NCBI GenBank assembly: GCA_027186245.1
Contig: CP114481.1
Location: 52,111,501-52,175,500 of the forward strand
Direction of reading: 5' to 3'
Length of the DNA stretch: 64,000 bases
From: Coriaria nepalensis
Lineage: Eukaryota; Streptophyta; Magnoliopsida; Cucurbitales; Coriariaceae
The notes beneath the pieces are model-generated. The model worked only from the letters and a program-made list of their open reading frames with translations. It made no database searches and had not been told where the DNA came from. Below are positions 1 to 12,899 of the stretch, piece by piece. The position numbers and the translations under genes were made by a program. How positions within the stretch are numbered: position 1 is the first letter of the stretch; the number at the start of each line of letters is the position of its first letter.

Positions 1-429
1 ATGAATGCAAGGAGAGGTTGCATTTGTTAACTTTAAAATCATTTTAATAAGTCATTTCAAGTCAGTAACTTTTTTCAAAGCAATTCGAACGAATTCTATT
101 TTCGCACTTCAAACACAAGTTTTGTGCACAACTTGCAAATGATCAATGAAAGGAAAGTGTGCATTAGTTTAACCTTAAAATCATTTGAATTAGTCATTTC
201 AAGTCAATAACATATTTCGAAGCAATTCGTACGAATTCTTTTTTCGCACTTCAAACGCAAGTTTTGTCCATAACTTTCAAGTGATCATTGCAACGAAAGT
301 GTGCATTCGTTTAACCTTAAAATCATTTTAATGAGTCATTTCGAGTTAATAAGTTATTTCAAAGTAATTCGAACAAATTCTATTTTAGCACTACAAACAC
401 AACTTGAGTGCATAACTTGCAAAAGATGA

Positions 430-448
430 ATGCAAGGAGAGGTTGCAT
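430..448. repeat. Inverted repeat in the head of monomer A
   Basis: The 19 bases atgcaaggagaggttgcat form a perfect 6-bp dyad (ATGCAA / TTGCAT) around a 7-base purine-rich spacer. The same element recurs in nearly every A monomer. B monomers keep a related dyad, AATGCA and TGCATT, around a 9-base spacer. The dyad is seen directly; any protein binding or hairpin role is inference. Confidence 0.75.
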
Positions 449-540
449 TTGCTAACTTTAAAATCATTTTAATGAGTCATTTCAAGCCACTAACTTTTTT
501 CAAAGCAATTCGAACGAATTCTATTTTCGCACTTTAAACA

Positions 541-560
541 CAAGTTTTGTGCATAACTTG
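541..560. repeat. Inverted repeat in the tail of monomer A
   Basis: The 20 bases caagttttgtgcataacttg contain CAAGTT and its reverse complement AACTTG separated by 8 bases. It recurs at the end of most A monomers. In B the second arm is altered (aacttt) and in C the first arm is altered (caactt), so only A keeps the full dyad. Confidence 0.75.
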
Positions 561-648
561 CAAAAGATCAATGCAAGGAAAGTGTGCATTAGATTAACCT
601 TAAAATCATTTGAATTAGTCATTTCAAGTAAATAACATATTTCAAAGC

Positions 649-662
649 AATTCGTACGAATT
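649..662. repeat. 14-bp perfect palindrome in monomer B
   Basis: AATTCGTACGAATT equals its own reverse complement. It occurs in many B monomers (for example near 6178, 9158, 11707, 12547, 15388, 26210). In A and in other B copies the centre is CGAACG, which breaks the symmetry by one base. Only B copies carry the perfect form, so it marks a B sublineage. Confidence 0.75.
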
Positions 663-1841
663 TTATTTTCGCACTTCAAACGCAAATTTTGTCCATAACT
701 TTCAAGTGATCATTGCAACGAAAGTGAGCATTCGTTTAACCTTAAAATCATTTGAATGAGTCATTTCGAGTTAATAACTTATTTCAAAGCAATTCGAACA
801 AATTCTACTTTAGCACTACAAACACAACTTGAGTGCATAACTTGCAAAAGATGAATGCAAGGAGAGGTTGCATTTGCTAACTTTAAAATCATTTTAATGA
901 GTCATTTCAAGCCACTAACTTTTTTCAAAGCAATTCGAACGAATTCTATTTTCGCACTTCAAAAGCAAGTTTTGTGCATAACTTGCAAATGATCAATGCA
1001 AGGAAACTATGCATTAGTTTAACCTTAAAATCATTTTCATGAGTTATTTCGAGTTAATAACTTATTTCAAAGCAATTCGAACGAATTCTATTTACGCACT
1101 TCAAACGCAAGTTTTGTCCATAACTTTCAAGTGATCATTGCAACGAAAGTGTGCATTCGTTTAACCTTAAAATCATTTTAATGAGTCATTTCGAGTTAAT
1201 AACTTATTTCAAAGTAATTCGAACAAATTCAATTTTAGCACAACAAACACAACTTTAGTGCATAACTTGCAAAATATGAATGCGAGGAGAGGTTGCATTT
1301 GTTAACTTTAAAATCATTTTAATGAGTCATTTCAAGTCTATAACTTTTTTGAAAGCAATTCGAACGAATTCTATTTTCGCACTTCAAACACAAGTTTTGT
1401 GCATAACTTGCAAAAGATCAATGCAAGGAAAGTGTGCATTCGTTTTACCTTAAAATCATTTGAATGAGTCATTTTGAGTTTATAACTTATTTAAAAGCAA
1501 TTCGCACGAATTCTATTTACGCACTTCAAACGCAAGTTTTGTCCATAACTTTCAAGTGATCATTGCAACGAAAGTGTGCATTCGTTTAACCTTAAAATCA
1601 TTTTAATGAGTCATTTTGAGTTAATAACTTATTTCAAAGCAATTCGAACAAATTCTATTTTAGCACTTCAAACACAACTTTAGTGCATAACTTGCAAAAT
1701 ATGAATGCAAGGAGAGGTTGCATTTGTTAACTTTAAAATCATTTTAATGAGTCATTTCAAGTCAATAACGTTTTTCAAAGCAATTCGAACGAATTCTATT
1801 TTCGCACTTCAAACACAAGTTTTGTGCATAACTTGCAAATG

Positions 1842-1983
1842 ATCAATGCAAGGAAAGTGTGCATTAGTTTAACCTTAAAATCATTGTCATGAGTCATTTT
1901 GAGTTTATAACTTATTTCAAAGAAACTGGAACAATTTCTATTTTAGCACTACAAACACAACTTTAGTGCATAACTTGCAAACG
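1842..1983 (+). repeat. Fused B/C hybrid monomer (dimeric HOR)
   Basis: The monomer starts as B (atcaatgcaaggaaagtg, cattagtttaacc) and ends as C (agaaactggaac, tagcactacaaacacaac), and is followed directly by an A at 1984. The unit from 1701 is therefore two monomers, about 283 bp. The simplest reading is one in-register deletion of 142 bp with its break inside the monomer. Confidence 0.8.
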
Positions 1984-3116
1984 ATGAATGCAAGGAGAGA
2001 TTGCATTTGCTAACTTTAAAATCCTTTTAATGAGTCATTTCAAGTCAATAACTTTTTTCAAAGCAATTCTAACGAATTCTATTTTCGCACTTCAAACACA
2101 AGTTTTGTGCAAAACACCCAAATGATCAATGCAAGGAAAGTGTGCATTCGTTTAACCTTAAAATCATTTGAAAGAGTCATTTTGAGTTTATAACTTATTT
2201 CAAAGCAATTCGAACGAATTCTATTTACGCACTTCAAACGCAAGTTTTGTCCACAACTTTCAAGTGATCATTGCAACGAAAGTGTGCATTCGTTTAACCT
2301 TAAAATCATTTTAATGAGTCATTTCGAGTTAATAACTTATTTCAAAGTAATTCGAACAAATTCTATTTTAGCACTACGAACACAACTTTAGTGCATAACT
2401 TGCAAATGATGAATGCAAGGAGAGGTTGCATTTGCTAACTTTAAAATCATTTTAATGAGTCATTTCAAGCCACTAACTTTTTTCAAAGCAATTCGAACGA
2501 ATTCTATTTTCGCACTTCAAACACAAGTTTTGTGCATAACTTGCAAATGATCAATGCAACGAAAGTGTGCATTAGTTTAACCTTAAGATCATTTTCATGA
2601 GTCATTTCGAGTTAATAACTTATTTGAAAGCAATTCGAACGAATTCTATTTACGCACTTCAAACGCAAGTTTTGTCCATAACTTTCAAGTGATCACTGCA
2701 AGGAAAGTGTGCATTCGATAAACCTTAAAATCATTTTAATGAGTCATTTCGAGTTAATAACTTATTTCAAAGCAATTCCAATGAATTCTATTTTAGCACT
2801 ACATACACAACTTTAGTGCATAACTTGGAAAAGATGAATGCAAGGAGAGGTTGCATTTGCTAACTTTAACATCCTTTTAATGAGTCATTTCAAGTCACTA
2901 ACTTTTTTCAAAGCAATTCGAAGGAATTCTATTTTCCCACTTCAAACACAAGTTTTGTGCATAACTTGCAAATGATCAATGCAAGGAAACTATGCATTAG
3001 TTTAACCTTAAAATCATTTTCATGAGTCATTTTGAGTTTATAACTTATTTGAAAGCAATTCGAACGAATTCTATTTACGCACTTCAAATGTAAGTTTTGT
3101 CCATAACTTTCAAGTG

Positions 3117-3260
3117 ATCATTGCAACGAAAGTGTGCATTCGTTTAACCTTAAAATCATTTTAATGAGTCATTAAGAGTTAATAACTTATTTCAAAGTAA
3201 TTCGAACGAATTCTATTTACGCACTCTTATAACGCAAGTTTTGTCCATAACTTTCAAATG
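3117..3260 (+). repeat. C/B hybrid monomer (tetrameric HOR)
   Basis: The monomer starts as C (atcattgcaacgaaag) and ends as B (cgaacgaattctatttacgc, gtccataactttcaaatg), and is followed by another C at 3261. The order is A-B-C/B-C, a gain of one monomer. The copy is 144 bp because of a small irregularity in gcactcttataacg. It is the reciprocal type of product to the B/C fusion at 1842. A related C/B hybrid lies at 20149-20290. Confidence 0.78.
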
Positions 3261-3685
3261 ATCACTGCAAGGAAAGTGTGCATTCGTTTAACCTTAATAT
3301 CATTTTAATGAGTCATTTCGAGTTAATAACTTATTTCAAAGCAATTCCAATGAATTTTATTTTAGCACTACAAACACAACTTTAATGCATAACTTGGAAA
3401 AGATGAAAGCAAGGAGAGGTTGCATTTGCTAACTTTAACATCCTTTTAATGAGTCATTTCAAGTCACTAACTTTTTTCAAAGCAATTCAAACGAATTCTA
3501 TTTTCCCACTTCAAACACAAGTTTTGTACATGCCTTGCAAATGATCAATTCAAGGAAAGTGTGCATTAGTTTAACCTTAAAATCATTTTCATGAGTCATT
3601 TCGAGTTAATAACTTATTTCAAAGCAATTCGAACGAATTCTATTTACGCACTTCAAACGCAAGTTTTGTCCATAACTTTCAAGTG

Positions 3686-5243
3686 ATCATTGCAACGAAA
3701 GTGTGCATTCGTTAAACCCTAAAATCATTTTAATGAGTCATTTCGAGTTAATAACTTATTTCAAAGCAATTCGAACAAATTCTATTTTTGCACTACAAAC
3801 ACAACTTTAGTGCATAACTTGCAAAATATGAATGCAAGGAGAGGTTGCATTTGTTAACTTTAAAATCATTTTAATGAGTCATTTCAAGTCTATAACTTTT
3901 TTCAAAGCATTTCGAACGAATTCTATTTTCGCATTTCAAACACAAGTTTTGTGCATAACTTGCAAATGATCAATGCAAGGAAAGTGTGCATTCGTTTAAC
4001 CTTAAAATCATTTGAATGAGTCATTTTGAGTTTATAACTTATTTCAAAGCAATTCGAACGAATTCTATTTACGCACTTCAAACGCAAGTTTTGTCCATAA
4101 CTTTCAAGTGATCATTGCAACGAAACTGTGCATTCGTTTAACCTTAAAATCATTTTAATGAGTCATTTCGAGTTAATAACTTATTTCAAAGAAACTGGAA
4201 CAAATTCTATTTTAGCACTACAAACACAACTTTAGTGCATAACTTGAAAACGATGAATGCAAGGAGAGATTGCATTTGCTAACTTTAAAATCCTTTTAAT
4301 GAGTCATTTCAAGTCAATAACTTTTTTCAAAGCAATTCGAACGAATTCTATTTTCGCACTTCAAACACAAGTTTTGTGCATAACTTGCAAATGATCAATG
4401 CAAGGAAAGTGTGCATTCGTTTAACCTTAAAATCATTTGAATGAGTCATTTTGAGTTTATAACTTATTTCAAAGCAATTCGAACGAATTCTATTTACGCA
4501 CTTCAAACGCAAGTTTTGTCCATAACTTTCAAGTGATCATTGCAACGAAAGTGTGCATTCGTTAAACCCTAAAATCATTTTAATGAGTCATTTCGAGTTA
4601 ATAACTTATTTCAAAGCAATTCGAACAAATTCTATTTTAGCACTACAAACACAACTTTAGTGCATAACTTGCAAAATATGAATGCAAGGAGAGGTTGCAT
4701 TTGTTAACTTTAAAATCCTTTTAATGAGTCATTTCAAGTCAATAACTTTTTTCAAAGCAATTCGAACGAATTCTATTTTCGCACTTCAAACACAAGTTTT
4801 GTGCATAACTTGCAAATGATCAATGCAAGGAAAGTGTGCATTCGTTTAACCTTAAAATCATTTGAATGAGTCATTTTGAGTTTATAACTTATTTCAAAGC
4901 AATTCGAACGAATTCTATTTACGCACTTCAAACGCAAGTTTTGTCCATAACTTTCAAGTGATCATTGCAACGAAAGTGTGCATTCGTTTAACCTTAAAAT
5001 CATTTTAATGAGTCATTTCGAGTTAATAACTTATTTCAAAGAAACTGGAACAAATTCTATTTTAGCACTACAAACACAACTTTAGTGCATAACTTGAAAA
5101 CGATGAATGCAAGGAGAGATTGCATTTGCTAACTTTAAAATCCTTTTAATGAGTCATTTCAAGTCAATAACTTTTTTCAAAGCAATTCGAACGAATTCTA
5201 TTTTCGCACTTCAAACACAAGTTTTGTGCATAACTTGCAAATG
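3686..5243 (+). repeat. Tandem duplication of two HOR units, offset 850 bp
   Basis: Segment 3686 to about 4393 and segment 4536 to about 5243 share private variants at an exact spacing of 850 bp. These are gttaaaccct in C (3686, 4536), agaaactggaac (4191, 5041) and gagagattgc in A (4253, 5103). The match ends at the B monomer of 5244, which reads cattagtttaacc and ttttcatgag. A few single-base differences separate the copies. Confidence 0.75.
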
Positions 5244-5385
5244 ATCAATGCAAGGAAAGTGTGCATTAGTTTAACCTTAAAATCATTTTCATGAGTCATT
5301 TCGAGTTAATAACTTATTTCAAAGCAATTCGAACGAATTCTATTTATGCACTTCAAACGCAAGTTTTGTCCATAACTTTCAAGTG

Positions 5386-8364
5386 ATCATTGGAAGGAAA
5401 ATGTGCATTCGTTTAACCTGAAAATCATTTTAATGAGGCATTTCGAGTTAATAACTTATTTCAAAGCAATTCGAACAAATTCTATTTTAGCTCTACAAAC
5501 ACAACTTGGGTGCATAACTTGCAAAAGATGAATGCAAGGAGAGGTTGCATTTGTTAACTTTAAAATCATTTTAATGAGTCATTTCAAGTCAATAACTTTT
5601 TTCAAAGCAATTCGAACGAATTCTATTTTCGCACTTCAAACACAAGTTTTGTGCATAACTTGCAAATGATCAATGCAACGAAAGTGTGCATTAGTTTAAC
5701 CTTAAGATCATTTTCATGAGTCATTTCGAGTTAATAACTTATTTGAAAGCAATTCGAACGAATTCTATTTACGCACTTCAAACGCAAGTTTTGTCCATAA
5801 CTTTCAAGTGATCACTGCAAGGAAAGTGTGCATTCGATAAACCTTAAAATCATTTTAATGAGTCATTTCGAGTTAATAACTTATTTCAAAGCAATTCCAA
5901 TGAATTCTATTTTAGCACTACATACACAACTTTAGTGCATAACTTGGAAAAGATGAATGCAAGGAGAGGTTGCATTTGTTAACTTTAAAATCATTTTAAT
6001 GAGTCATTTCAAGTCACTAACTTTTTTCAAAGCAATTCGAAGGAATTCTATTTTCCCACTTCAAACACAAGTTTTGTGCACAACTTGCAAATGATCAATG
6101 CAAGGAAAGTGTGCATTAGTTTAACCTTAAAATCATTTGAATTAGTCATTTCAAGTCAATAACATATTTCGAAGCAATTCGTACGAATTCTATTTTCGCA
6201 CTTCAAACGCAAGTTTTGTCCATAACTTTCAAGTGATCATTGCAACGAAAGTGTGCATTCGTTTAACCTTAAAATCATTTTAATGAGTCATTTCGAGTTA
6301 ATAACTTATTTCAAAGAAATTCGAACAAATTCTATTTTAGCACTACAAACACAACTTGAGTGCGCATAACTTGCAAAAGATGAATGCAAGGAGAGGTTGC
6401 ATTTGCTAACTTTAAAATCATTTTAATGAGTCATTTCAAGCCACTAACTTTTTTCAAAGCAATTCGAACGAATTCTATTTTCGCACTTCAAAAGCAAGTT
6501 TTGTGCATAACTTGCAAATGATCAATGCAAGGAAAGTGTGCATTAGTTTAACCTTAAAATCATTTTCATGAGTCATTTCGAGTTAATAACTTATTTCAAA
6601 GCAATTCGAATGAATTCTATTTACGCACTTCAAACGCAAGTTTTGTCCATAACTTTCAAGTGATCATTGCAACGAAAGTGTGCATTCGTTTAACCTTAAA
6701 ATCATTTTAATGAGTCATTTCGAGTTAATAACTTATTTCAAAGCAATTCGAACAAATTCTATTTTAGCACAACAAACACAACTTTAGTGCATAACTGGCA
6801 AAAATATGAATGCGAGGAGAGGTTGCATTTGTTAACTTTAAAATCATTTTAATGAGTCATTTCAAGTCTATAACTTTTTTGAAAGCAATTCGAACGAATT
6901 CTATTTTCGCACTTCAAACACAAGTTTTGTGCATAACTTGCAAAAGATCAATGCAAGGAAAGTGTGCATTCGTTTTACCTTAAAATCATTTGAATGAGTC
7001 ATTTTGAGTTTATAACTTATTTAAAAGCAATTCGCACGAATTCTATTTACGCACTTCAAACGCAAGTTTTGTCCATAACTTTCAAGTGATCATTGCAACG
7101 AAAGTGTGCATTCGTTTAACCTTAAAATCATTTTAATGAGTCATTTTGAGTTAATAACTTATTTCGAAGCAATTCGAACAAATTCTATTTTAGCACTTCA
7201 AACACAACTTTAGTGCATAACTTTCAAAAGATGAATGCAAGGAGAGGTTGCATTTGCTAACTTTAAAATCATTTTAATGAGTCATTTCAAGCCACTAACT
7301 TTTTTCAAAGCAATTCGAACGAATTCTATTTTCGCACTTCAAAAGCAAGTTTTGTGCATAACTTGCAAATGATCAATGCAAGGAAAGTGTGCATTAGTTT
7401 AACCTTAAAATCATTTTCATGAGTCATTTCGAGTTAATAACTTATTTCAAAGCAATTCGAATGAATTCTATTTACGCACTTCAAACGCAAGTTTTGTCCA
7501 TAACTTTCAAGTGATCATTGCAACGAAAGTGTGCATTCGTTTAACCTTAAAATCATTTTAATGAGTCATTTCGAGTTAATAACTTATTTCAAAGCAATTC
7601 GAACAAATTCTATTTTAGCACAACAAACACAACTTTAGTGCATAACTGGCAAAAATATGAATGCGAGGAGAGGTTGCATTTGTTAACTTTAAAATCATTT
7701 TAATGAGTCATTTCAAGTCTATAACTTTTTTGAAAGCAATTCGAACGAATTCTATTTTCGCACTTCAAACACAAGTTTTGTGCATAACTTGCAAAAGATC
7801 AATGCAAGGAAAGTGTGCATTCGTTTTACCTTAAAATCATTTGAATGAGTCATTTTGAGTTTATAACTTATTTAAAAGCAATTCGCACGAATTCTATTTA
7901 CGCACTTCAAACGCAAGTTTTGTCCATAACTTTCAAGTGATCATTGCAACGAAAGTGTGCATTCGTTTAACCTTAAAATCATTTTAATGAGTCATTTTGA
8001 GTTAATAACTTATTTCGAAGCAATTCGAACAAATTCTATTTTAGCACTTCAAACACAACTTTAGTGCATAACTTGCAAAATATGAATGCAAGGAGAGGTT
8101 GCATTTGTTAACTTTAACATCCTTTTAATGAGTCATTTCAAGTCACTAACTTTTTTCAAAGCAATTCGAACGAATTCTATTTTCCCACATCAAACACAAG
8201 TTTTGTGCATAACTTGCAAATGATCAATGCAGGGAAAGTGTGCATTAGTTTAACCTTAAAATCATTTGAATTAGTCATTTCAAGTCAATAACATATTTCG
8301 AAGCAATTCGAACGAATTCTATTTTCGCACTTCAAACGCAAGTTTTGTCCATAACTTTCAAGTG
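5386..8364 (+). repeat. 2979-bp segmental block, copy 1 (seven HOR units)
   Basis: Rare variants recur exactly 2979 bp later: tagctctacaaac (5491 and 8470), caattccaatgaattc (5892 and 8871) and a 2-bp insertion giving gtgcgcataac (6361 and 9340). The block spans seven trimers, including an internal duplication at 6380-8081. Its left edge lies near 5352, where copies stop matching (tttatgcac versus ttttcgcac). Confidence 0.85.
6380..8081 (+). repeat. Internal 851-bp tandem duplication inside the 2979-bp block
   Basis: Segments 6380-7230 and 7231-8081 are near-identical two-HOR units. The private sequence ggcaaaaatatgaatgcgag appears at 6797 and again at 7648. Both halves carry caagccactaac in A and a B monomer with cgttttacc and cgcacgaattc. 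Copy 2 of the surrounding block (8365-10492) has this segment once only. Confidence 0.85.
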
Positions 8365-10492
8365 ATCATTGGAAGGAAAATGTGCATTCGTTTAACCTGA
8401 AAATCATTTTAATGAGGCATTTCGAGTTAATAACTTATTTCAAAGCAATTCGAACAAATTCTATTTTAGCTCTACAAACACAACTTGGGTGCATAACTTG
8501 CAAAAGATGAATGCAAGGAGAGGTTGCATTTGTTAACTTTAAAATCATTTTAATGAGTCATTTCAAGTCAATAACTTTTTTCAAAGCAATTCGAACGAAT
8601 TCTATTTTCGCACTTCAAACACAAGTTTTGTGCATAACTTGCAAATGATCAATGCAACGAAAGTGTGCATTAGTTTAACCTTAAGATCATTTTCATGAGT
8701 CATTTCGAGTTAATAACTTATTTGAAAGCAATTCGAACGAATTCTATTTACGCACTTCAAACGCAAGTTTTGTCCATAACTTTCAAGTGATCACTGCAAG
8801 GAAAGTGTGCATTCGATAAACCTTAAAATCATTTTAATGAGTCATTTCGAGTTAATAACTTATTTCAAAGCAATTCCAATGAATTCTATTTTAGCACTAC
8901 ATACACAACTTTAGTGCATAACTTGGAAAAGATGAATGCAAGGAGAGGTTGCATTTGCTAACTTTAACATCCTTTTAATGAGTCATTTCAAGTCACTAAC
9001 TTTTTTCAAAGCAATTCGAACGAATTCTATTTTCCCACTTCAAACACAAGTTTTGTGCACAACTTGCAAATGATCAATGCAAGGAAAGTGTGCATTAGTT
9101 TAACCTTAAAATCATTTGAATTAGTCATTTCAAGTCAATAACATATTTCGAAGCAATTCGTACGAATTCTATTTTCGCACTTCAAACGCAAGTTTTGTCC
9201 ATAACTTTCAAGTGATCATTGCAACGAAAGTGTGCATTCGTTTAACCTTAAAATCATTTTAATGAGTCATTTCGAGTTAATAACTTATTTCAAAGAAATT
9301 CGAACAAATTCTATTTTAGCACTACAAACACAACTTGAGTGCGCATAACTTGCAAAAGATGAATGCAAGGAGAGGTTGCATTTGCTAACTTTAAAATCAT
9401 TTTAATGAGTCATTTCAAGCCACTAACTTTTTTCAAAGCAATTCGAACGAATTCTATTTTCGCACTTCAAAAGCAAGTTTTGTGCATAACTTGCAAATGA
9501 TCAATGCAAGGAAAGTGTGCATTAGTTTAACCTTAAAATCATTTTCATGAGTCATTTCGAGTTAATAACTTATTTCAAAGCAATTCGAATGAATTCTATT
9601 TACGCACTTCAAACGCAAGTTTTGTCCATAACTTTCAAGTGATCATTGCAACGAAAGTGTGCATTCGTTTAACCTTAAAATCATTTTAATGAGTCATTTC
9701 GAGTTAATAACTTATTTCAAAGCAATTCGAACAAATTCTATTTTAGCACAACAAACACAACTTTAGTGCATAACTGGCAAAAATATGAATGCGAGGAGAG
9801 GTTGCATTTGTTAACTTTAAAATCATTTTAATGAGTCATTTCAAGTCTATAACTTTTTTGAAAGCAATTCGAACGAATTCTATTTTCGCACTTCAAACAC
9901 AAGTTTTGTGCATAACTTGCAAAAGATCAATGCAAGGAAAGTGTGCATTCGTTTTACCTTAAAATCATTTGAATGAGTCATTTTGAGTTTATAACTTATT
10001 TAAAAGCAATTCGCACGAATTCTATTTACGCACTTCAAACGCAAGTTTTGTCCATAACTTTCAAGTGATCATTGCAACGAAAGTGTGCATTCGTTTAACC
10101 TTAAAATCATTTTAATGAGTCATTTTGAGTTAATAACTTATTTCGAAGCAATTCGAACAAATTCTATTTTAGCACTTCAAACACAACTTTAGTGCATAAC
10201 TTGCAAAATATGAATGCAAGGAGAGGTTGCATTTGTTAACTTTAACATCCTTTTAATGAGTCATTTCAAGTCACTAACTTTTTTCAAAGCAATTCGAACG
10301 AATTCTATTTTCCCACATCAAACACAAGTTTTGTGCATAACTTGCAAATGATCAATGCAGGGAAAGTGTGCATTAGTTTAACCTTAAAATCATTTGAATT
10401 AGTCATTTCAAGTCAATAACATATTTCGAAGCAATTCGAACGAATTCTATTTTCGCACTTCAAACGCAAGTTTTGTCCATAACTTTCAAGTG
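8365..10492 (+). repeat. Segmental block, copy 2 (2128 bp, five HOR units)
   Basis: This repeats the block at 5386-8364 but lacks 851 bp, since 2979 minus 851 equals 2128. The block-start marker ggaaggaaaatgtgc with aacctgaaaatc occurs at about 5392, 8371 and 10499. After 10499 the sequence follows the block for about 100 bases and then leaves it, reading gcactacaaac in place of gctctacaaac and cggacgaattc in the next A monomer. Confidence 0.83.
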
Positions 10493-10775
10493 ATCATTGG
10501 AAGGAAAATGTGCATTCGTTTAACCTGAAAATCATTTTAATGAGGCATTTCGAGTTAATAACTTATTTCAAAGCAATTCGAACAAATTCTATTTTAGCAC
10601 TACAAACACAACTTGGGTGCATAACTTGCAAAAGATGAATGCAAGGAGAGGTTGCATTTGTTAACTTTAAAATCATTTTAATGAGTCATTTCAAGTCAAT
10701 AACTTTTTTCAAAGCAATTCGGACGAATTCTATTTTCGCACTTTAAACACAAGTATTGTGCATAACTTGCAAAAG

Positions 10776-11483
10776 ATCAATGCAAGGAAAGTGTGCATTA
10801 GTTTACCTTAAAATCATTTTCATGAGTTATTTTGATTTTATAACTTATTTCAAAGCAATTCGAACGAATTCTATTTACGCACTTCAAACGCAAGTTTTGT
10901 CCATAACTTTCAAGTGATCATTGCAACAAAAGTGTGCATTCGTTTAACCTTAGAATCATTTTAATGAGTCATTTCGAGTTAATGACTTATTTCAAAGAAA
11001 TTCGAAAAAATTCTATTTTAGCACTACAAACACAACTTTAGTGCATAACTTGAAAAAGATGAATGCAAGGAGAGGTTGCATTTGTTAACTTTAAAATCAT
11101 TTTAATGAGTCATTTCAAGTCAATAACTTTTTTCAAAGCAATTCGAACGAATTCTATTTTCGCACTTCAAACACAAGTTTTGTGCATAACTTGCAAATGA
11201 TCAATGCAAGGAAACTGTGCATTAGTTTAACCTTAAAATCATTTTCATGAGTCATTTTGAGTTAATAACTTATTTCAAAGCAATTCGAACGAATTCTATT
11301 TACGCACTTCAAACGCAAGTTTTGTCCATAACTTTCAAGTGATCATTGCAACAAAAGTGTGCATTCGTTTAACCTTAGAATCATTTTAATGAGTCATTTC
11401 GAGTTAATGACTTATTTCAAAGAAATTCGAAAAAATTCTATTTTAGCACTACAAACACAACTTTAGTGCATAACTTGAAAAAG
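10776..11483 (+). repeat. Adjacent HOR units sharing private changes
   Basis: C monomers at 10917 and 11342, 425 bp apart, share attgcaacaaaag, aaccttagaatc, gagttaatgac and cgaaaaaattc, a combination I did not see elsewhere. They represent a one-unit tandem duplication. The B monomer at 10776 has lost one base (gtttacctta), so this unit is 141 bp. Confidence 0.7.
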
Positions 11484-12899
11484 ATGAATGCAAGGAGAGG
11501 TTGCATTTGCTAACTTTAAAATCATTTTAATGAGTCATTTCAAGTCAATAACTTTTTTCAAAGCAATTCGAACGAATTCTATTTTCGCACTTTAAACACA
11601 AGTTTTGTGCATAACTTGCAAAAGATCAATGCAAGGAAAGTGTGCATTAGATTAACCTTAAAATCATTTGAATTAGTCATTTCAAGTAAATAACATATTT
11701 CAAAGCAATTCGTACGAATTCTATTTTCGCACTTCAAACGCAAGTTTTGTCCATAACTTTCAAGTGATCATTGCAACGAAAGTGAGCATTCGTTTAACCT
11801 TAAAATCATTTGAATGAGTCATTTCGAGTTAATAACTTATTTCAAAGCAATTCGAACAAATTCTATTTTAGCACTACAAACACAACTTGGGTGCATAACT
11901 TGCAAAAGATGAATGCAAGGAGAGGTTGCATTTGTTAACTTTAAAATCATTTTAATGAATCATTTCAAGTCAATAACTTTTTTCAAAGCAATTCGAACGA
12001 ATTCTATTTTCGCACTTCAAACACAAGTTTTGTGCCTAACTTGCAAAAGATCAATGCAAGGAAAGTGTGCATTAGTTTAAACTTAAAATCATTTGAATTA
12101 GTCATTTCAAGTCAATAACATATTTTAAAGCAATTCGAACGAATTCTATTTACGCACTTCAAACCCAAGTTTTGTCCATAACTTTCAAGTGATCATTGCA
12201 ACGAAAGTGTGCGTTCGTTTAACCTTAAAATCATTTTAATGAGTCATTTCGAGTTAATAACTCATTTCAAAGCAATTCGAACAAATTTTATTTTAGCACT
12301 ACAAACACAACTTTAGTGCATAAGTTGCAAAAGAGGAATGCAAGGAGAGGTTGCATTTGCTTACTTTAAAATCCTTTTAATGAGTCATTTCAAGTCAATA
12401 ACTCTTTTCAAAGCAATTCGAACGAATTCTATTTTCGCACTTCAAACACAAGTTTTGTGCATAACTTGCAAAAGATCAATGCAAGGAAAGTGTGCATTAG
12501 TTTAACCTTAAAATCATTTGAATTAGTCAATTGAAGTAAATAACATATTTCAAAGCAATTCGTACGAATTCTATTTTCGCACTTCAAACGCAAGTTTTGT
12601 CCATAACTTTCAAGTGATCATTGCAACAAAAGTGTGCATTCGTTTAACCTTAAAATCATTTTAATGAGTCATTTCGAGTTAATAACTTATTTCAAAGCAA
12701 TTCGAACAAATTCTACTTTAGCACTACAAACACAACTTTAGTGCATAACTTGCAAAATATGAATGCAAGGAGAGGTTGCATTTGCTAACTTTAACATCCT
12801 TTTAATGAGTCATTTCAAGTCACTAACTTTTTTCAAAGCAATTCGAACGAATTCTATTTTCCCACTTCAAACACAAGTTTTCTGCATAACTTGCAAATA

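Larger units (their letters stand above)
426..850 (+). repeat. Reference trimeric HOR unit (A 426-566, B 567-708, C 709-850)
   Basis: This is a clean example of the 425-bp unit. Monomer A starts atgaatgcaaggagagg and ends with gtgcataacttgcaa. Monomer B starts atcaatgcaaggaaag, has catttgaattagtc in the middle and ends with gtccataactttcaag. Monomer C starts atcattgcaacgaaag, carries cgaacaaattctac, tagcactacaaacacaac, and ends with gtgcataacttgcaa. Across the array A and B usually carry an EcoRI site (GAATTC) after cgaac or cgtac, while C has AAATTC at that place. This unit's own B copy has lost the site (gaattt). Confidence 0.9.
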
